Positions 11,449-22,546 of a DNA stretch of 64,000 nt are shown piece by piece. The stretch is from Mallotus nudiflorus (taxonomy: Eukaryota > Streptophyta > Magnoliopsida > Malpighiales > Euphorbiaceae). Positions within the stretch are counted from its first letter, which is position 1. Each line of letters begins with the position of its first letter. Made by a program: the position numbers and the translations under genes. The stretch spans positions 186,001 through 250,000 of the forward strand of contig CANTUR010000621.1 of NCBI GenBank assembly GCA_947683625.1, written 5' to 3'. The notes below the pieces were generated by a model that did not search any database, had not been told where the DNA came from, and saw nothing but the letters and a program-made list of their open reading frames with translations.

Positions 11449-11450
11449 TT

Positions 11451-11904
11451 CTATAATTTTTTCTTTCTTTCTTCTTCTATATTATCAAAATTCTTCAATT
11501 TTCTACCTAAATTTAACTTTATTTGTATATGAAATGCTTTAAAATGGATAAATTCTAGATACGATACGATACAATATATACATCTTAATATCTCATTAAT
11601 GTGAAAAATTATCTCTTTTCTTTTTCTGGCCAAAAACTATATGTTTTTCTTTTTATTTCTTTAGCAATTAAATTTTTTCTTTTGCATATATACCATTTAA
11701 TTACCATTATATGGCTACTATTAAAATATTGAATATTTTAATAATTTTTATATACTAATATTTTAATGACCATTTTTTTTTTATAATTTCGTAATTTACA
11801 ATTGTAAATTGTGACATATGATAATAATAGTTTTATAAATTTTAATGTAGAAATTTTTTCCTAATAAATTTATTCAATTAGTATGGTAGTCAAAATATTT
11901 AGCC
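11451..11904. other. AT-rich stretch upstream of the LINE, no gene seen
   Basis: About 450 bp of AT-rich sequence between the LINE ORF1 start and the hAT-like motif. It may hold the LINE 5' UTR (a pyrimidine-rich run TTTCTTTCTTTCTTCTTC lies at 11458-11476), but nothing identifies a boundary. Short open frames here have no recognisable content. Confidence 0.5.
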
Positions 11905-11931
11905 CTCTCCAACTCAACATCCTAGTTCTGC

Positions 11932-11966
<35 letters not shown>
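11905..11966 (-). repeat. hAT-like terminal motif followed by (TA)n
   Basis: Read on the minus strand, the motif at 11905-11935 begins AGGGGCAGAACTAGGATG, similar to hAT-type terminal inverted repeats that start CAGGGGCGGA. It is followed on the plus strand by about 30 bp of (TA)n. The same motif, (TA)n and a minus-strand B-type LTR occur in the same order at 51899-51956. I could not find a second inverted terminus, so this may be a truncated end. Confidence 0.45.
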
Positions 11967-11970
<4 letters not shown>

Positions 11971-12673
11971 ACAACCCAAACATAAGGGCACGTGACCAAC
12001 TCTAAGAAATGAGAAAGTTTAAAGCTACCAAAACTCGTAGTAAGCCTTAAAACAAAAACACGAAACATTTCACTTTTAAAACTTTACAATACAATAATTA
12101 AATCATGATGCACATTATCAAACTGATTTTTCTCAATTTAAACAAACCATACCATCATTATATATAAAATAAACATCATCAGTTATACAAAATAGTATCT
12201 CAGTACATTACTCAAATACATAATATCCAAATTAATGCATGCAGTTATGCAATTTCTTTACTGTGAGACATGGATACTAATACAAACACAATTATATAGA
12301 CCTACATAAAATAGCTGGTGAGGAAGCTACTAAATAGCCGGTGAAGAAGCTACTCGGCATAGGGAAGTAGACTTAACAGAAGACTCCCCAAACTCCTAAA
12401 AAAAAGTTGAGGGGAGTCGGACCTCACAAAGTAAGCTAATAAAAGAAATGAATGCAGTTTGAAAATCTCTTTTAAAATAGGTTTTTATGAAAATATAATA
12501 TATTTATAATTTTATTCAATTCATTTGATATACATATAAGAAATTTATTTTTTAAAAAGGAGTAAATAAATTTCTAATGCTTTTAAAACATTATAGTATA
12601 AGAACTAGGTAGAACCCTAATCCCTAATTGTAATAGCCATTTAGCTCACTTATATCTAAAACTGTCAGATCTT

Positions 12674-12962
12674 GAGAGCAAAGCATCATTAGGATACACA
12701 ACTGCAGTCACGTCACTTAATCCAATATTACTGGCAGTGTTTAAGAGCAAAGTATCACCAGACCATCAGCCCCAGTGATTTAATAAATATAATCCAACTT
12801 TCTAGCGGTGTCCGAGAGCAAAGCATCACCAAATCTTTGGCCCCAGTATTTTAATCAATATGATCAATTATCATATTATTAGTGGTGTTCGAGAGTAAAG
12901 CATCACCAGACCTTTAGCCCCAGTAATATAATCAATGCAATCCAATATATTTTACCAGTGTG
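12674..12962 (-). repeat. Four imperfect 70-77 bp tandem repeats inside the B-type LTR
   Basis: Units begin at about 12674, 12743, 12814 and 12890, each opening GAGAGCAAAGCATCACCAG or a close variant and containing GCCCCAGTAAT and AATCCAATAT. They sit where the A-type LTR has its two tandem hairpins, so they look like an independent tandem expansion of the same LTR segment. Confidence 0.7.
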
Positions 12963-14664
12963 CACACGGTCCTGATAAAACCCATCAGGTAGCTCATTCT
13001 ACCATAGTTTATTTAAAATAAATGAAGATAAATAAAATAAGAAAAATAAAAAAAATAAAAATAAAATAAATCAACTATAAATTAAGTCATGCAATATAAT
13101 ATAAGGAATACCGACTTGAATCTCATTAGTTTAAATTCATCAGAAATTTATGTATTTAATTTGAAAACCCGACATGCAAATCGAATATTAACTTACAAGA
13201 TGGATGTGCTCCTCTACTACGTCGTGTCCAACCTCGATTGGAAGACACGACCAGAGGGGACGCTAAAAGATAGAAAATAAAATGACTATCAGAAAGCAGA
13301 AACCCTAACTTTTAAAATTTCTAAGGAATACTCGACTTAGAATTCAAAACTTAAGATTGATCCGATATTACATTTTACGAGAAATCTACTGAAACTTCGA
13401 CATAGTCTCCTTTGTAAAATGGACATCCCTCTACAAAACTATAGTCAATCCTACAAGCAAACACACTTCTAAACTTCATAATAGCTTAACACCCTCGAGT
13501 TGGGATCTCGAACTACACAATTCCTAATCGAGGTTCACAACACACGATAAATAAAATCACTAAAAATCCATAAAATCAATAATAAATCACAATATAATTT
13601 ATTTAAACATCAAAACACTAATATAAATATTTGTCACAAGAATTAATAAAATCTCTAATAATTTAATAATTTTATAAAAATCAAATTTTTTTCAATATTC
13701 AACATAAATAGTCACTTTCACATTTAATTATTCAAATAGCTTAATTATATAATAAAAGTAATTTAAAATCCATTTAATCACCAAAATAGTAAATAATATA
13801 TTATTTAAATATAATTTTTGAAAATTAGTATTAATTAGGTAAAAATAGTAAATAATTTATAAAAATTAATTTAATGCCCTATAAAATTTCAAAATCATTT
13901 AAAACATGATATTTAACTATATTTTCAACAAAATTACACAATTAACCTATATAACCAAACATCACATAATATTAATAATTCCTCAAAAATTATATAAATT
14001 CACTAAAAATTATTTATTAATACTAAAATTACTAACTTAAATTACTAACACTAACTAACTCAAATTTTCACCCAAAATAATTAATTAACAAAATTAACAA
14101 AAATTCAATTTATATTATTAAAATATTAAAAAACCCATAAATCAAATTAATTCAAAAAAATACAAAAAAATTATTTTTGAGAAGCTTAAGCTATATACAA
14201 CAACTCTACTAAAGAGAAAATCCATGGATCACACCCAAAAATTAAATAAAAATACAAAATCCTAATTAGACATAAATAAAAACTTGCTTAAAATTCAAAA
14301 TCAAGGGAGAATGATCCTCAATGGAGGTTAGAAATGGACTCACCGAACCTCAAGGAGTCTAACAAGCCCAAGATTACAAGCAATGGCCACCAGAATCGAC
14401 GTCGACGACGTGAAGCTCCTTCTCTTCTACTACTGCAACTTGCGATCTCTGGTGCTTTCAAGTAGTCCTTAGCAGTGGTGGTAAATGTCTAGAGGAAGGG
14501 AAAGATTCTGGTGGTGAGTGGTGATCGTTCAATGGTGGAGGGAGGTGGTGCTGGTTCAGGTTGCACGGTGACATGAGAGGATGGCGTGAAGAGAAGAGAA
14601 AGAAAGGGGAAGGGGAGGGAGTTGACTGAGTTTATGTGCATTTGACCATATATTTTTTTATTAT

Positions 14665-14777
<113 letters not shown>

Positions 14778-15044
14778 CTTAATTTAAATCACACATGTAT
14801 ACACACACACACACAACATCTAACAATAACAAAAATAACCCTAGTTTAAAAGAAGAATAAGTGACAATAATATTATTAGTAACTTTAATATCTTTGAATA
14901 TAATAGTTTCCAAATAAAATTTTTAAATTAAATAATTAGATATAACAATTCAATGTAATAATAACAACATAAGAATAAAATAATTAATATCACTAAAAAT
15001 CTCGATATTTATATATAAAATAATTAAAAAATATTTAGGTTATT

Positions 15045-15047
<3 letters not shown>

Positions 15048-15099
<52 letters not shown>

Positions 15100-15768
15100 A
15101 GATTTATAAAGTTATTACAGATTTGAGGTGAATTTTGCTTAAATGGATAGACCAAGCCAACACCATCAGTCAAACTAGCGGAGAGGCCATTTTCGCCATT
15201 TTAGATGGTGAAGATGGATGACCTAATTTTGTTTCTTAGAACTCTACCATCTAAGATGGCGGAGTTCATATTCAATTTTTTTTTTAATGCAACAAGACAA
15301 CTCAGCAAAAGAAAAAAATGGCAAGATTATTTCACTAAAGTCAATGCAATTGGTTTTCATGAATGCATATATTATCCATGCAAATAATTGAGTTTTAATT
15401 GGTTAATGTTATAGTATCCATACAAATGAAGTTCATAATCAGGTAATTATTAGTTAGTAATAATGCCACTATAGTAATAACTAAAAATTAAAAAAATAAT
15501 AATAAACCACACACACTCATGCATAAAATAATAATTATTATAAAAAAACTTTGACCATATACAAGTTGGCCATAATAATAATAATAATATAAAATTAAAA
15601 TAATCATAGTAGTGTTAAAATTGAAAAAAATAAATCATAATATAATTATAATTATGATATTATTTTTAATATTATTATAAATAAATAATTATAATTATTA
15701 TACTATCAAAATAAAAAACAAACAAATAAAAAATTAAAACAAGTTGGCCACGCAAAAAAAAATTGGCC

Positions 15769-15770
<2 letters not shown>
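15048..15770. other. Unassigned AT-rich DNA with one inverted repeat
   Basis: It starts with (TA)n to about 15096 and continues as AT-rich sequence without a recognisable gene or repeat family. The only structure seen is an inverted repeat: CGCCATTTTAGATGGT (15194-15209) and ACCATCTAAGATGGCG (15246-15261), 15 of 16 positions pairing around a 36-nt loop. The sequence could be a remnant of non-repeat host DNA or a very old element. Confidence 0.5.
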
Positions 15771-15815
<45 letters not shown>

Positions 15816-15923
15816 AATGATAATGATAATGATAATGAGAAGGATAAGGATAAGGATAATGATAATGATAAGGATAAGGATGAGGATAAGGATAAGGATA
15901 ATGATATTGATAATGATAATGAT
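15771..15923. repeat. (AAT)n passing into a GATAAT/GATAAG hexamer array
   Basis: About 30 bp of AAT triplets lead into about 120 bp of GATAAT, GATAAG and GATGAG units. The open frames across it (poly Asn/Asp/Lys or poly Ile) are artefacts of the repeat. The array stops exactly where the plus-strand B-type LTR begins at 15924. Confidence 0.9.
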
Positions 15924-16121
15924 TGTAATAACTCGAATATTTTTAAATTATTTTATATAATTAAAAATCGACATTTGCAACGTTATTAATAATTTTTGTT
16001 GCATGTTGTTATTATTATTACATTAAATTATTATATTTAATTATTAAATTTAAAATCCTATTTGGGAACTATTAATATTATTATTTCTATCTCATTTTTA
16101 TTTACATGCACGTACATTATT
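15924..16121 (+). repeat. Start of a plus-strand B-type LTR (first of three pieces)
   Basis: It begins TGTAATAACTCGAATATTT and keeps the family's early landmark TTATTAATAATTTTT. Its last five bases TTATT are the target duplication of the C-type LTR at 16122. The LTR resumes at 32404 and, after element 3, at 50723; the joined order matches the B-type LTR of element 5 (reverse complement of 59708-62131). Confidence 0.65.
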
Positions 16122-16296
16122 TGTAATGATCTATATTTTTAAATTATCTTATTTTATAATGAGATTTGCAGTGTTAATAAAAATTTAAAAGTAAATTAAA
16201 TTATTTACTATTTTGTAATTATTAATCATTATTATTTTATGTTTAAATAAATTTCCTACATAAATATAATATTTTGGTCATTTGATTTGCATGATT
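16122..16296 (+). repeat. Start of a C-type LTR (first of two pieces)
   Basis: It begins TGTAATGATCTATATTTTTA and keeps the early LTR landmark GCAGTGTTAATAA. It is cut at 16296 by the LTR of element 1. The other end lies at 31928-32398. The pair is framed by TTATT at 16117-16121 and TTATT at 32399-32403, which fixes them as the two ends of one insertion. Confidence 0.75.
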
Positions 16297-19200
16297 TGTC
16301 ACGACCTAAAACAGGGGCCATGACCGGCGCTAGGGAACGGGAATTCTTTCGAATCCGGAACCCGTAGCAAGCCTAAAAATAAAATAAAACATGCAATAGT
16401 AATAACAATATATAATGCAACGGAAATAAAAGTCATAAATATAATAATAACATTTCCACTAACTGGATTTAAATCAAATCCTCATCATTACATATATATA
16501 AACTCTTTTAAATACAAATCCAGTTTAAATATAATACAACATCTCTTTAAATATTTAATGACTACTGCAGTGTCTAGATAAAATAAAAACTCAAGACTCA
16601 GAGAAGCAGTTTACATAAAAAAGCCGGGGCGAAAGAAATCCGGCATACAGGTCTGCTACTGAGGTTTGAAGATGATGACTCTCCTGAAAAATAGTCAACG
16701 GAGGGGAGTCAGACCTCACTGAGTGAATTACTATAGTATATATACATGCATACTAAATGACAATGCATACAATCAACAATATATATCTAATATGTATATA
16801 TACAGGCAAATACACACAGATGCAATAAAATCATTTTTATATATTTTTCATTGAAAATCATCGTTTATGAAGGATCAAATAGAACCCTATGATATCGCAA
16901 CCTCGATAACAGTGTTAGACAACACTCTAGCCATACAGGCTCACTTATTCCAAAATATATTCACTTAATCCATTTGGACAGTAGACTAGCCCCGAGACAC
17001 TAAGTCAACCGAGCTCCAGCAGTCTGACTGTCAGTGTGATTGGCCCGAGACACTTGGTCAACCGGAGCTCCAGCAATCACACCTCCAAACCATATCTCAC
17101 ACATCAAATAAATCAATTCCAATCATTATCCACAAATAGGTTAGTAATATAGCCTAAATGCTGTAAGCGCACCAGTACGTACTCGGTCCCTAGTGCTGCC
17201 CACTAGGTAGCACGTTCTATTGATATCCTTCATTAATAAATATAAAACATTCATTCACAAATGATGCATGAATTAAGTAAAATAACAATATAAACCATAT
17301 ATATACTAGAAATATATCAAAAATAAACCAGGTATATTTCGAGTATATATACGTCACATAAATCCAATTAAATTACAAAATAAACTAGAGATATTTTTGA
17401 AAACATTTTAAACACAGTTCATTAATAAAACATGCATATAATTTAATATATACCAAAAATACACCAAAAATAAACTAAAAATATACTTAAATACATATCA
17501 CATTATTTATGCATATTTAATCAAAATAAAACATATATTTCTAAAATCATGCATCCTAAACACATATATATAAAATAGTAACTCACACTTAGTGCGCTCC
17601 ACGAGATGGGTCTGATAGGCCTGGTCCACTAGGCCTCGGTCTCGGCGCAACTAAATAAACAATAACGACAGAAATCAGAATAAGCCTAACAGAAAATCCT
17701 AGAAACTCGATCTAGAATATTAAACACAGAATCGAAATTAGGATTCGACTGGACATCACATTTTATGAGAATTCTACCGAAAATTCGGCAGAACCTCCCC
17801 TGTAAAACGGACATCTCTCTACTCAAAGAGTAGAGCCAACCCTGCAAAGAAACACACTTTAAAAAACAGGCACAACAACTCATTCACAACCCCTCGGTCG
17901 GACTCTAAACTACAGTCTACCGACCGGAGTCCACAAACACAGAATAATTTTATAAATACCAAAAATACCCTTATAACATAGAAATTCATTTTATAAGTAG
18001 AAATTACATAATTAGCCTTAAAACACATTAAAAACCTATAAAAACTCATTTTATTAGTAAAATTGTATATTATATATATAATTGAAAATAATTCACGAAA
18101 AATAGTTTTAATTAGTTAAAAATACTAAATAATTTTTAGAAATCATTTTTATACCTTAAATAACTATTAAAGCCAATTAAATTACATTTTTAGTCAATTT
18201 AGGGTAAAATTACCAAAATACCCCTATATATATAAATATACTAAAATTCATTCAAAAATTCACCAAAAATAGGATAATTATCCAAAATTAATTTTCTCAA
18301 CATATTTATCAATAATATCAATATTTAAACTCAATTAACCAATTAAATTCAATTAAAAACATAATTAACCTAATTTTCCCAAAATTACATAAACTTAAAT
18401 AATTCAAAATAAATACTTAGAAATTCATAAAAATTCAAAATAAATTCCAATAATTCATTTCAACACCTATATTTATCATAAAACACAATTTCATAATTTA
18501 TTTAATTAATTTCCGAAAATTAGAAAATAATATTAAAATATTCAAAAATACCCAAAAATCAAAATAATCTCCAAAAATTCCAAAAAAATTCACACATGTA
18601 TATTAAGCTAAGGGGAACAACATTTGTGAAGGAATTTTTCATGAATCAATCAAATTGAAGTTAAAAAAATTCAAGAACCCTAATATGGTCAAATTCAAAA
18701 ATTCAAAACCTAAGCAAATCAAGACCATTTAAGTTCAAACCAAAGCTAGAATCACACTCACCGGAGCTCAAGGAGAAGAAAGAGACCGGTGGTGTCAAAA
18801 ATGGTGGCCAAAAACGTCATGATCGACGGTGGCTCAAGTTTCGGCTTCTTCGGCCAAAATCGATCTCTAGACGCCGGAAACGGCTACTACAGGCGGTGAG
18901 GAAGGCTGGGAAAGGTGGTGGCACGCCGGACGGCACACCAACTGCAAGAAAATGGCAGTTGCAGCGACTGGACTGTTGGAGGAAGGCAATCGGGGAAGAA
19001 GGAGAAATCGGGGGCAAAAATGTAATTTTCCAAAAAACTTGATTTTTGACATATTATATGTATATATATATAAAATTTATACTATATAATAAAATAATAT
19101 TAAATTACACACATTAAATATACACCACACACTTAATATTTAATATTTTAAAATTTAATAATAAATAAAAATAATTAAATAACAATAAAATTAATAAATA

Positions 19201-19528
19201 AATAATAAAATATTAAGGTAATATATTAAACCCTAATTAAATAAATATATACACATAGGCTTTATTTAGTAATTTAAAAATACTTATGAGTTCATGGAAG
19301 TCCGTAAATCTATTTAAAATAATTAATAATAAATTATTTACGTGAAAATTTCCCTGGAAATGTAAGTCCCGGGAAAATTTTACGTAAAGTACTCAAAATA
19401 ATACACAATAATTAAAATAAGTTTTAAATACACATCAACTCGTAAAAATATCATAATATATATACAAAATTATTAACACTGCATATCCTGATGTAGTATT
19501 AAAATATTTAAAAACACGGGATATTACA
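16297..19528 (-). repeat. Element 1 3' LTR (A-type, 3232 bp)
   Basis: In element orientation it runs TGTAATATCCCGTG to the usual GGGTCGTGACA-type end. It carries all landmarks: the 52-bp ACGT palindrome (19337-19388), GC island (18760-19020), CTCTACTC/GAGTAGAG, and the two tandem loop hairpins (16980-17090). It is followed on the plus strand by the PPT of element 1. Confidence 0.92.
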
Positions 19529-19545
19529 GTCTTCCCCCCTTACAA
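19529..19545 (-). other. Element 1 polypurine tract
   Basis: In element orientation the sequence before the LTR is TTGTAAGGGGGGAAGAC. The same tract precedes the 3' LTRs of elements 2 and 3. Confidence 0.87.
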
Positions 19546-19809
19546 GAATTCGTCCTCGAATTCAAGAAAACAGGATCAAGAAGGAAAGAGATACGGGTAA
19601 GAAGCTCGCATCTCAGCTTCAGTCTCCCACGTATGCTCCTCAACTCTGTCGCTACGCCACAGAACCTTGACCATCAGAATCTATTTTGAACGCAACTATC
19701 GAACTTGATAATCAACGATCGCCACAGGTTCTTCCACAAACGTCAAATCTTCACTCACTTCTACACTGTTGGGCTGCAACACGTGTGAAGGGTCTGAGAC
19801 GTACTTCCT
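19546..19809 (-). pseudogene. Element 1 chromodomain (broken)
   Basis: This continues the integrase after its stop at 19810. The minus strand reads EEPVAIVDYQVR and then VKVLWRSDRVEEHTWE-like sequence ending near YPYLF, a chromodomain of the chromovirus type. In the family it guides integration to marked chromatin. Its frame is interrupted. Confidence 0.75.
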
Positions 19810-20898
19810 CTACATCGAGATATGAAATACTGGATGCACCTGTGACATATTCGGAGGCAAGTCCAACCGATATGCAACAGTGCCAACTCTCTCCAGAATC
19901 TCAAACGGTCCAATATATCTCGGTGCTAACTTACCCTTCCTACCAAATCTCATCACACCCTTCATCGGAGATACCTTCAGAAAAATAAAATTTCCAACCT
20001 GAAACTCCACATCTCTGTGCCTAGGATCCGCATAACTCTTCTGCCTGCTAACTGCGGTCTCTAATCTTCGGTTAATCACGACGACTTTCTCTGCAGCATC
20101 CTGAACCATCTTAGGTCCAATCAAAGCTCTCTCACCAATCTCATCCCAACTCAAAGGGGATCTACACTTCCTTCCATACAACGCCTCATACGGTGCCATA
20201 CCAATACTGCTATGGTAGCTGTTATTATATGCAAACTCAACGAGTGGCAAATGATCATCCCAGCTACCTCCCAAATCCAAGACACACATCCTCAACATAT
20301 CTTCCAGTGTCTGGATCATCCTCTCAGACTGACCATCTGTCTGAGGATGAAAAGCAGTACTGAAATCCAACCTAGTGCCCATCGCTTCCTGTAACTTCTG
20401 CCAAAAATGAGAAGTAAACACCGAACCTCTATCTGACACAATGGACACAGGTACTCCATGAAGGCACACAATATGCTTCACGTACAACTTCGCCAATCTA
20501 GCTACAGAATAAGTGGCTTTCACAGGTAAGAAATGTGCAGACTTCGTCAATCTGTCTACAATCACCCAGATGGAATCGTATCCATCCTTCGAACGAGGTA
20601 AACTGACCACAAAATCCATAGCTATTCTTTCCCACTTCCACTCGGGAATAGGAAGAGGCTGAAGATTCCCAGAAGGCTTCTGATGCTCAGCTTTCACTTG
20701 CTGACACGTTAAACACTTAGCAACATAATCAGCGACATCCTTCTTCAGTCCATTCCACCAGTATAAATCTCTAATACTGTGGTACATCTTAGTGACACCC
20801 GGATGAACGTTGTAAGCTGTAGAATGTGCTTCCTTTAGGATCTTTTCTCTCAAATCATCCACATCAGGAACACACAATCTACCACTGATCCATAACAC
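19810..20898 (-). CDS. Element 1 integrase, 362-codon open frame
   Basis: The longest integrase frame in the window. It holds the zinc-binding H25, H32, C62, C65 set (VHPGVTKMYH ... CLTCQQ), then the catalytic core with D95 (RIAMDFVV), D156 (VSDRGSVF) and E192 (GQSERMIQ). The D-to-E spacing is 35 residues, as the D,D35E family requires. A GPF module follows near residue 330 (RYIGPFEILERVGTVAYRL). The enzyme would join element cDNA to host DNA. The frame ends at a stop directly after VFHISM, where relatives continue into the chromodomain, and begins at an internal Met, so it is a fragment of a polyprotein. All catalytic residues are present. Confidence 0.9.
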   Translation of the reverse strand: MLWISGRLCVPDVDDLREKILKEAHSTAYNVHPGVTKMYHSIRDLYWWNGLKKDVADYVAKCLTCQQVKAEHQKPSGNLQPLPIPEWKWERIAMDFVVSLPRSKDGYDSIWVIVDRLTKSAHFLPVKATYSVARLAKLYVKHIVCLHGVPVSIVSDRGSVFTSHFWQKLQEAMGTRLDFSTAFHPQTDGQSERMIQTLEDMLRMCVLDLGGSWDDHLPLVEFAYNNSYHSSIGMAPYEALYGRKCRSPLSWDEIGERALIGPKMVQDAAEKVVVINRRLETAVSRQKSYADPRHRDVEFQVGNFIFLKVSPMKGVMRFGRKGKLAPRYIGPFEILERVGTVAYRLDLPPNMSQVHPVFHISM

Positions 20899-22084
20899 AC
20901 CATCATCATCGAGTGTGAAATCAGTGAACTTCCCTGCTTGAACATTCTCTGTAAGCTCCTCTAAAATAGGATCTCAGCTCTGAGCTGCTTTAATCCTATC
21001 CCTCAGTATAGATCGCACTTTAAACTGAGCTAGCAGTCCACCTGATCTACTGATCTTCATCATCAGACCTTGATCCACCAACAGATGCAATTCCTGGATC
21101 AATGGTCTCCTCTCAACACCAATGTGAGCAAGATTGCCTGAGGACTTTCTACTCAAGGCACCTGCTACCACATTAGCTTTACCCGAATGATATAATATCT
21201 CACAGTCATAATCCTTCAACAACTCCAACCATCTTCTCTACCTCAGATTCAGATCTCTCTGCTGGAAAATGTACTTAAGGCTCTTGTGATAAGTAAATAT
21301 CTCCCAAGTCACCCCATACAAATAATGTCTCCAAATCTTCAAAGCAAAGATCACTACAGCCATTTCAAGGTCATGTGTAGGATAGTTTTGCTCATGCTTC
21401 TTCAACTGCCTTGAAGCATAGGCTATCACCCTTCCATTCTGCATCAACACACAACCAAGGCCAACTCTAGAGGCATCACAATAAACTGTGAACTTGTCCA
21501 CACCATTAGGCAAAGCTAACACTGGCGCTGTGGTCAATTTCTCCTTCAATAACTGAAAACTGTTCTCACAAGCCTCTAACCACTCGAATCTAACATTCTT
21601 CTGAGTTAAGCGTGTCATAGGGGCTGTAATTCTGGAAAAATCCTGCACAAATCGCCTATAATACCTGGCTAAACCCAGAAAACTTTGAATCTCTGTGACA
21701 GAAGTCGATCTAGGCCACTCAGACACTGCCTCAATCTTCTCTGGATCAACCTGGATACCTTCTTTAGACACCACGTGTCCAAGAAAAGAAACACTCTCCA
21801 TCCAGAAATCACACTTCGAGAATTTAGCATAAAGCTGATGATCTCTCAGTGTCTGTAGTACAATCCTCAAGTGATATACATGCTCCTCCATACTCCTCGA
21901 ATAAACCAGTATATCATCAATGAAGACTACCACAAACTGATCCACATAAGGTCTGAATACCCTGTTCAACAGATCCATAAAAGCTGCTGGTGCATTAGTC
22001 AAACCAAAAGACATCACCAGAAACTCATAATGACCATATCTAGTGCGGAATGCCGTCTTAGGAATATCAGCTTCACTAATCCGT
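20899..22084 (-). pseudogene. Element 1 reverse transcriptase C-part and RNase H (broken)
   Basis: The frame 21238-22179 holds the RT from [19 protein letters not shown] through the catalytic FIDD box ([12 protein letters not shown]) to the RNase H start. RNase H shows CDASRVGLG and DLEMAVV, but two catalytic Asp are lost: TYHKSL replaces TDHKSL and VVAGALSR replaces VVADALSR. A stop near 21238 splits the domain, and a TGA at 20974-20976 separates RNase H from integrase. The first part of RT is absent because the sequence changes near 22084 into the LTR of element 2. The N-terminal residues of the 313-codon frame are therefore LTR-derived. Confidence 0.88.
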
Positions 22085-22315
22085 AAGTCCGTAAATACAT
22101 TTAAAATAATTAATGATACATTGTTTACGTGAAAATTTCCCCGGAAATGCAAGTCTCGGGAAAATTTTACGTAAAACACTGAAAATAATACACTGTAATT
22201 AAAATAGGTTTTAAATACATATTAACTCGTAAAAATATCATATAATGTACAGAAATTATTAACACTGTATATCCCAGTACAGTGTAAAATATTTTTAAAA
22301 ACACGGGATATTACA
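22085..22315 (-). repeat. Element 2 3' LTR remnant
   Basis: It matches the first 230 bp of the 5' LTR of element 2 (30345-30582 in this window) nearly base for base, including the ACGT palindrome near 22120-22170. The remaining 3 kb were deleted, together with about 268 bp of element 1 RT. The join near 22083-22087 falls in short similarity (GTAAGTCCGTAAA beside RT sequence CGCAA). Confidence 0.88.
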
Positions 22316-22332
22316 GTCTTCCCCCCTTACAA
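22316..22332 (-). other. Element 2 polypurine tract
   Basis: TTGTAAGGGGGGAAGAC precedes the LTR start TGTAATATCC in element orientation, identical to the tract of element 1. Confidence 0.87.
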
Positions 22333-22363
22333 GAATTCGTCCCCGAATTCTAAAAAGAAAAGA

Positions 22364-22546
22364 TCAAGAAGGAAAGAGATACGGGTAAGAAGCTCGCATC
22401 TCAGCTTCAGTCTCCCACGTATGCTCCTCAACTCTATCGCTACGCCATAGAACCTTGACCATCGGAATCTGCTTCGATTGCAACTGTCGAATTTGAAAAT
22501 CAACGATCGCCACAGGTTCTTCTACAAACGTCAAATCTTCACTCAC
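22364..22546 (-). CDS. Element 2 chromodomain, 60-codon frame
   Basis: The frame reads EDLTFVEEPVAIVDFQ, then VKVLWRSDRVEEHTWETEAE and ends ASYPYLFPS. This is the C-terminal chromodomain of Tekay-type chromoviruses, which in studied relatives binds modified histones and directs insertion into heterochromatin. It is separated from the upstream integrase by a frameshift near 22550. The tryptophans and acidic residues of the EExTWE core are present. Confidence 0.85.
   Translation of the reverse strand: MSEDLTFVEEPVAIVDFQIRQLQSKQIPMVKVLWRSDRVEEHTWETEAEMRASYPYLFPS

Larger units (their letters stand above)
524..11450 (-). mobile_element. Degenerate L1-type LINE split by two LTR-element insertions
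   Basis: Minus-strand pieces at 10015-11448 (ORF1), 6646-6728 (ORF1 tail) and 524-1889 (ORF1 end and ORF2 start) are collinear once the copia element (1895-6640) and the solo LTR (6729-10014) are removed. They leave about 2.9 kb of LINE. ORF1 resembles plant DUF4283/zf-CCHC_4 proteins and ORF2 opens with an endonuclease/exonuclease/phosphatase-like domain. The RT part of ORF2 is missing because the A-type LTR at 1-523 interrupts the LINE. Frames are broken by stops and small indels, so this is an old, dead copy. Confidence 0.8.

Noticed and set aside
12674..12962. CRISPR-like regular repeats
   Set aside because: Units are 70-77 bp, imperfect, without distinct spacers, and sit inside a plant LTR.
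15744..15989. Poly Asn/Asp/Lys and poly Ile frames
   Set aside because: They are readings of the (AAT)n and GATAAT/GATAAG repeats.
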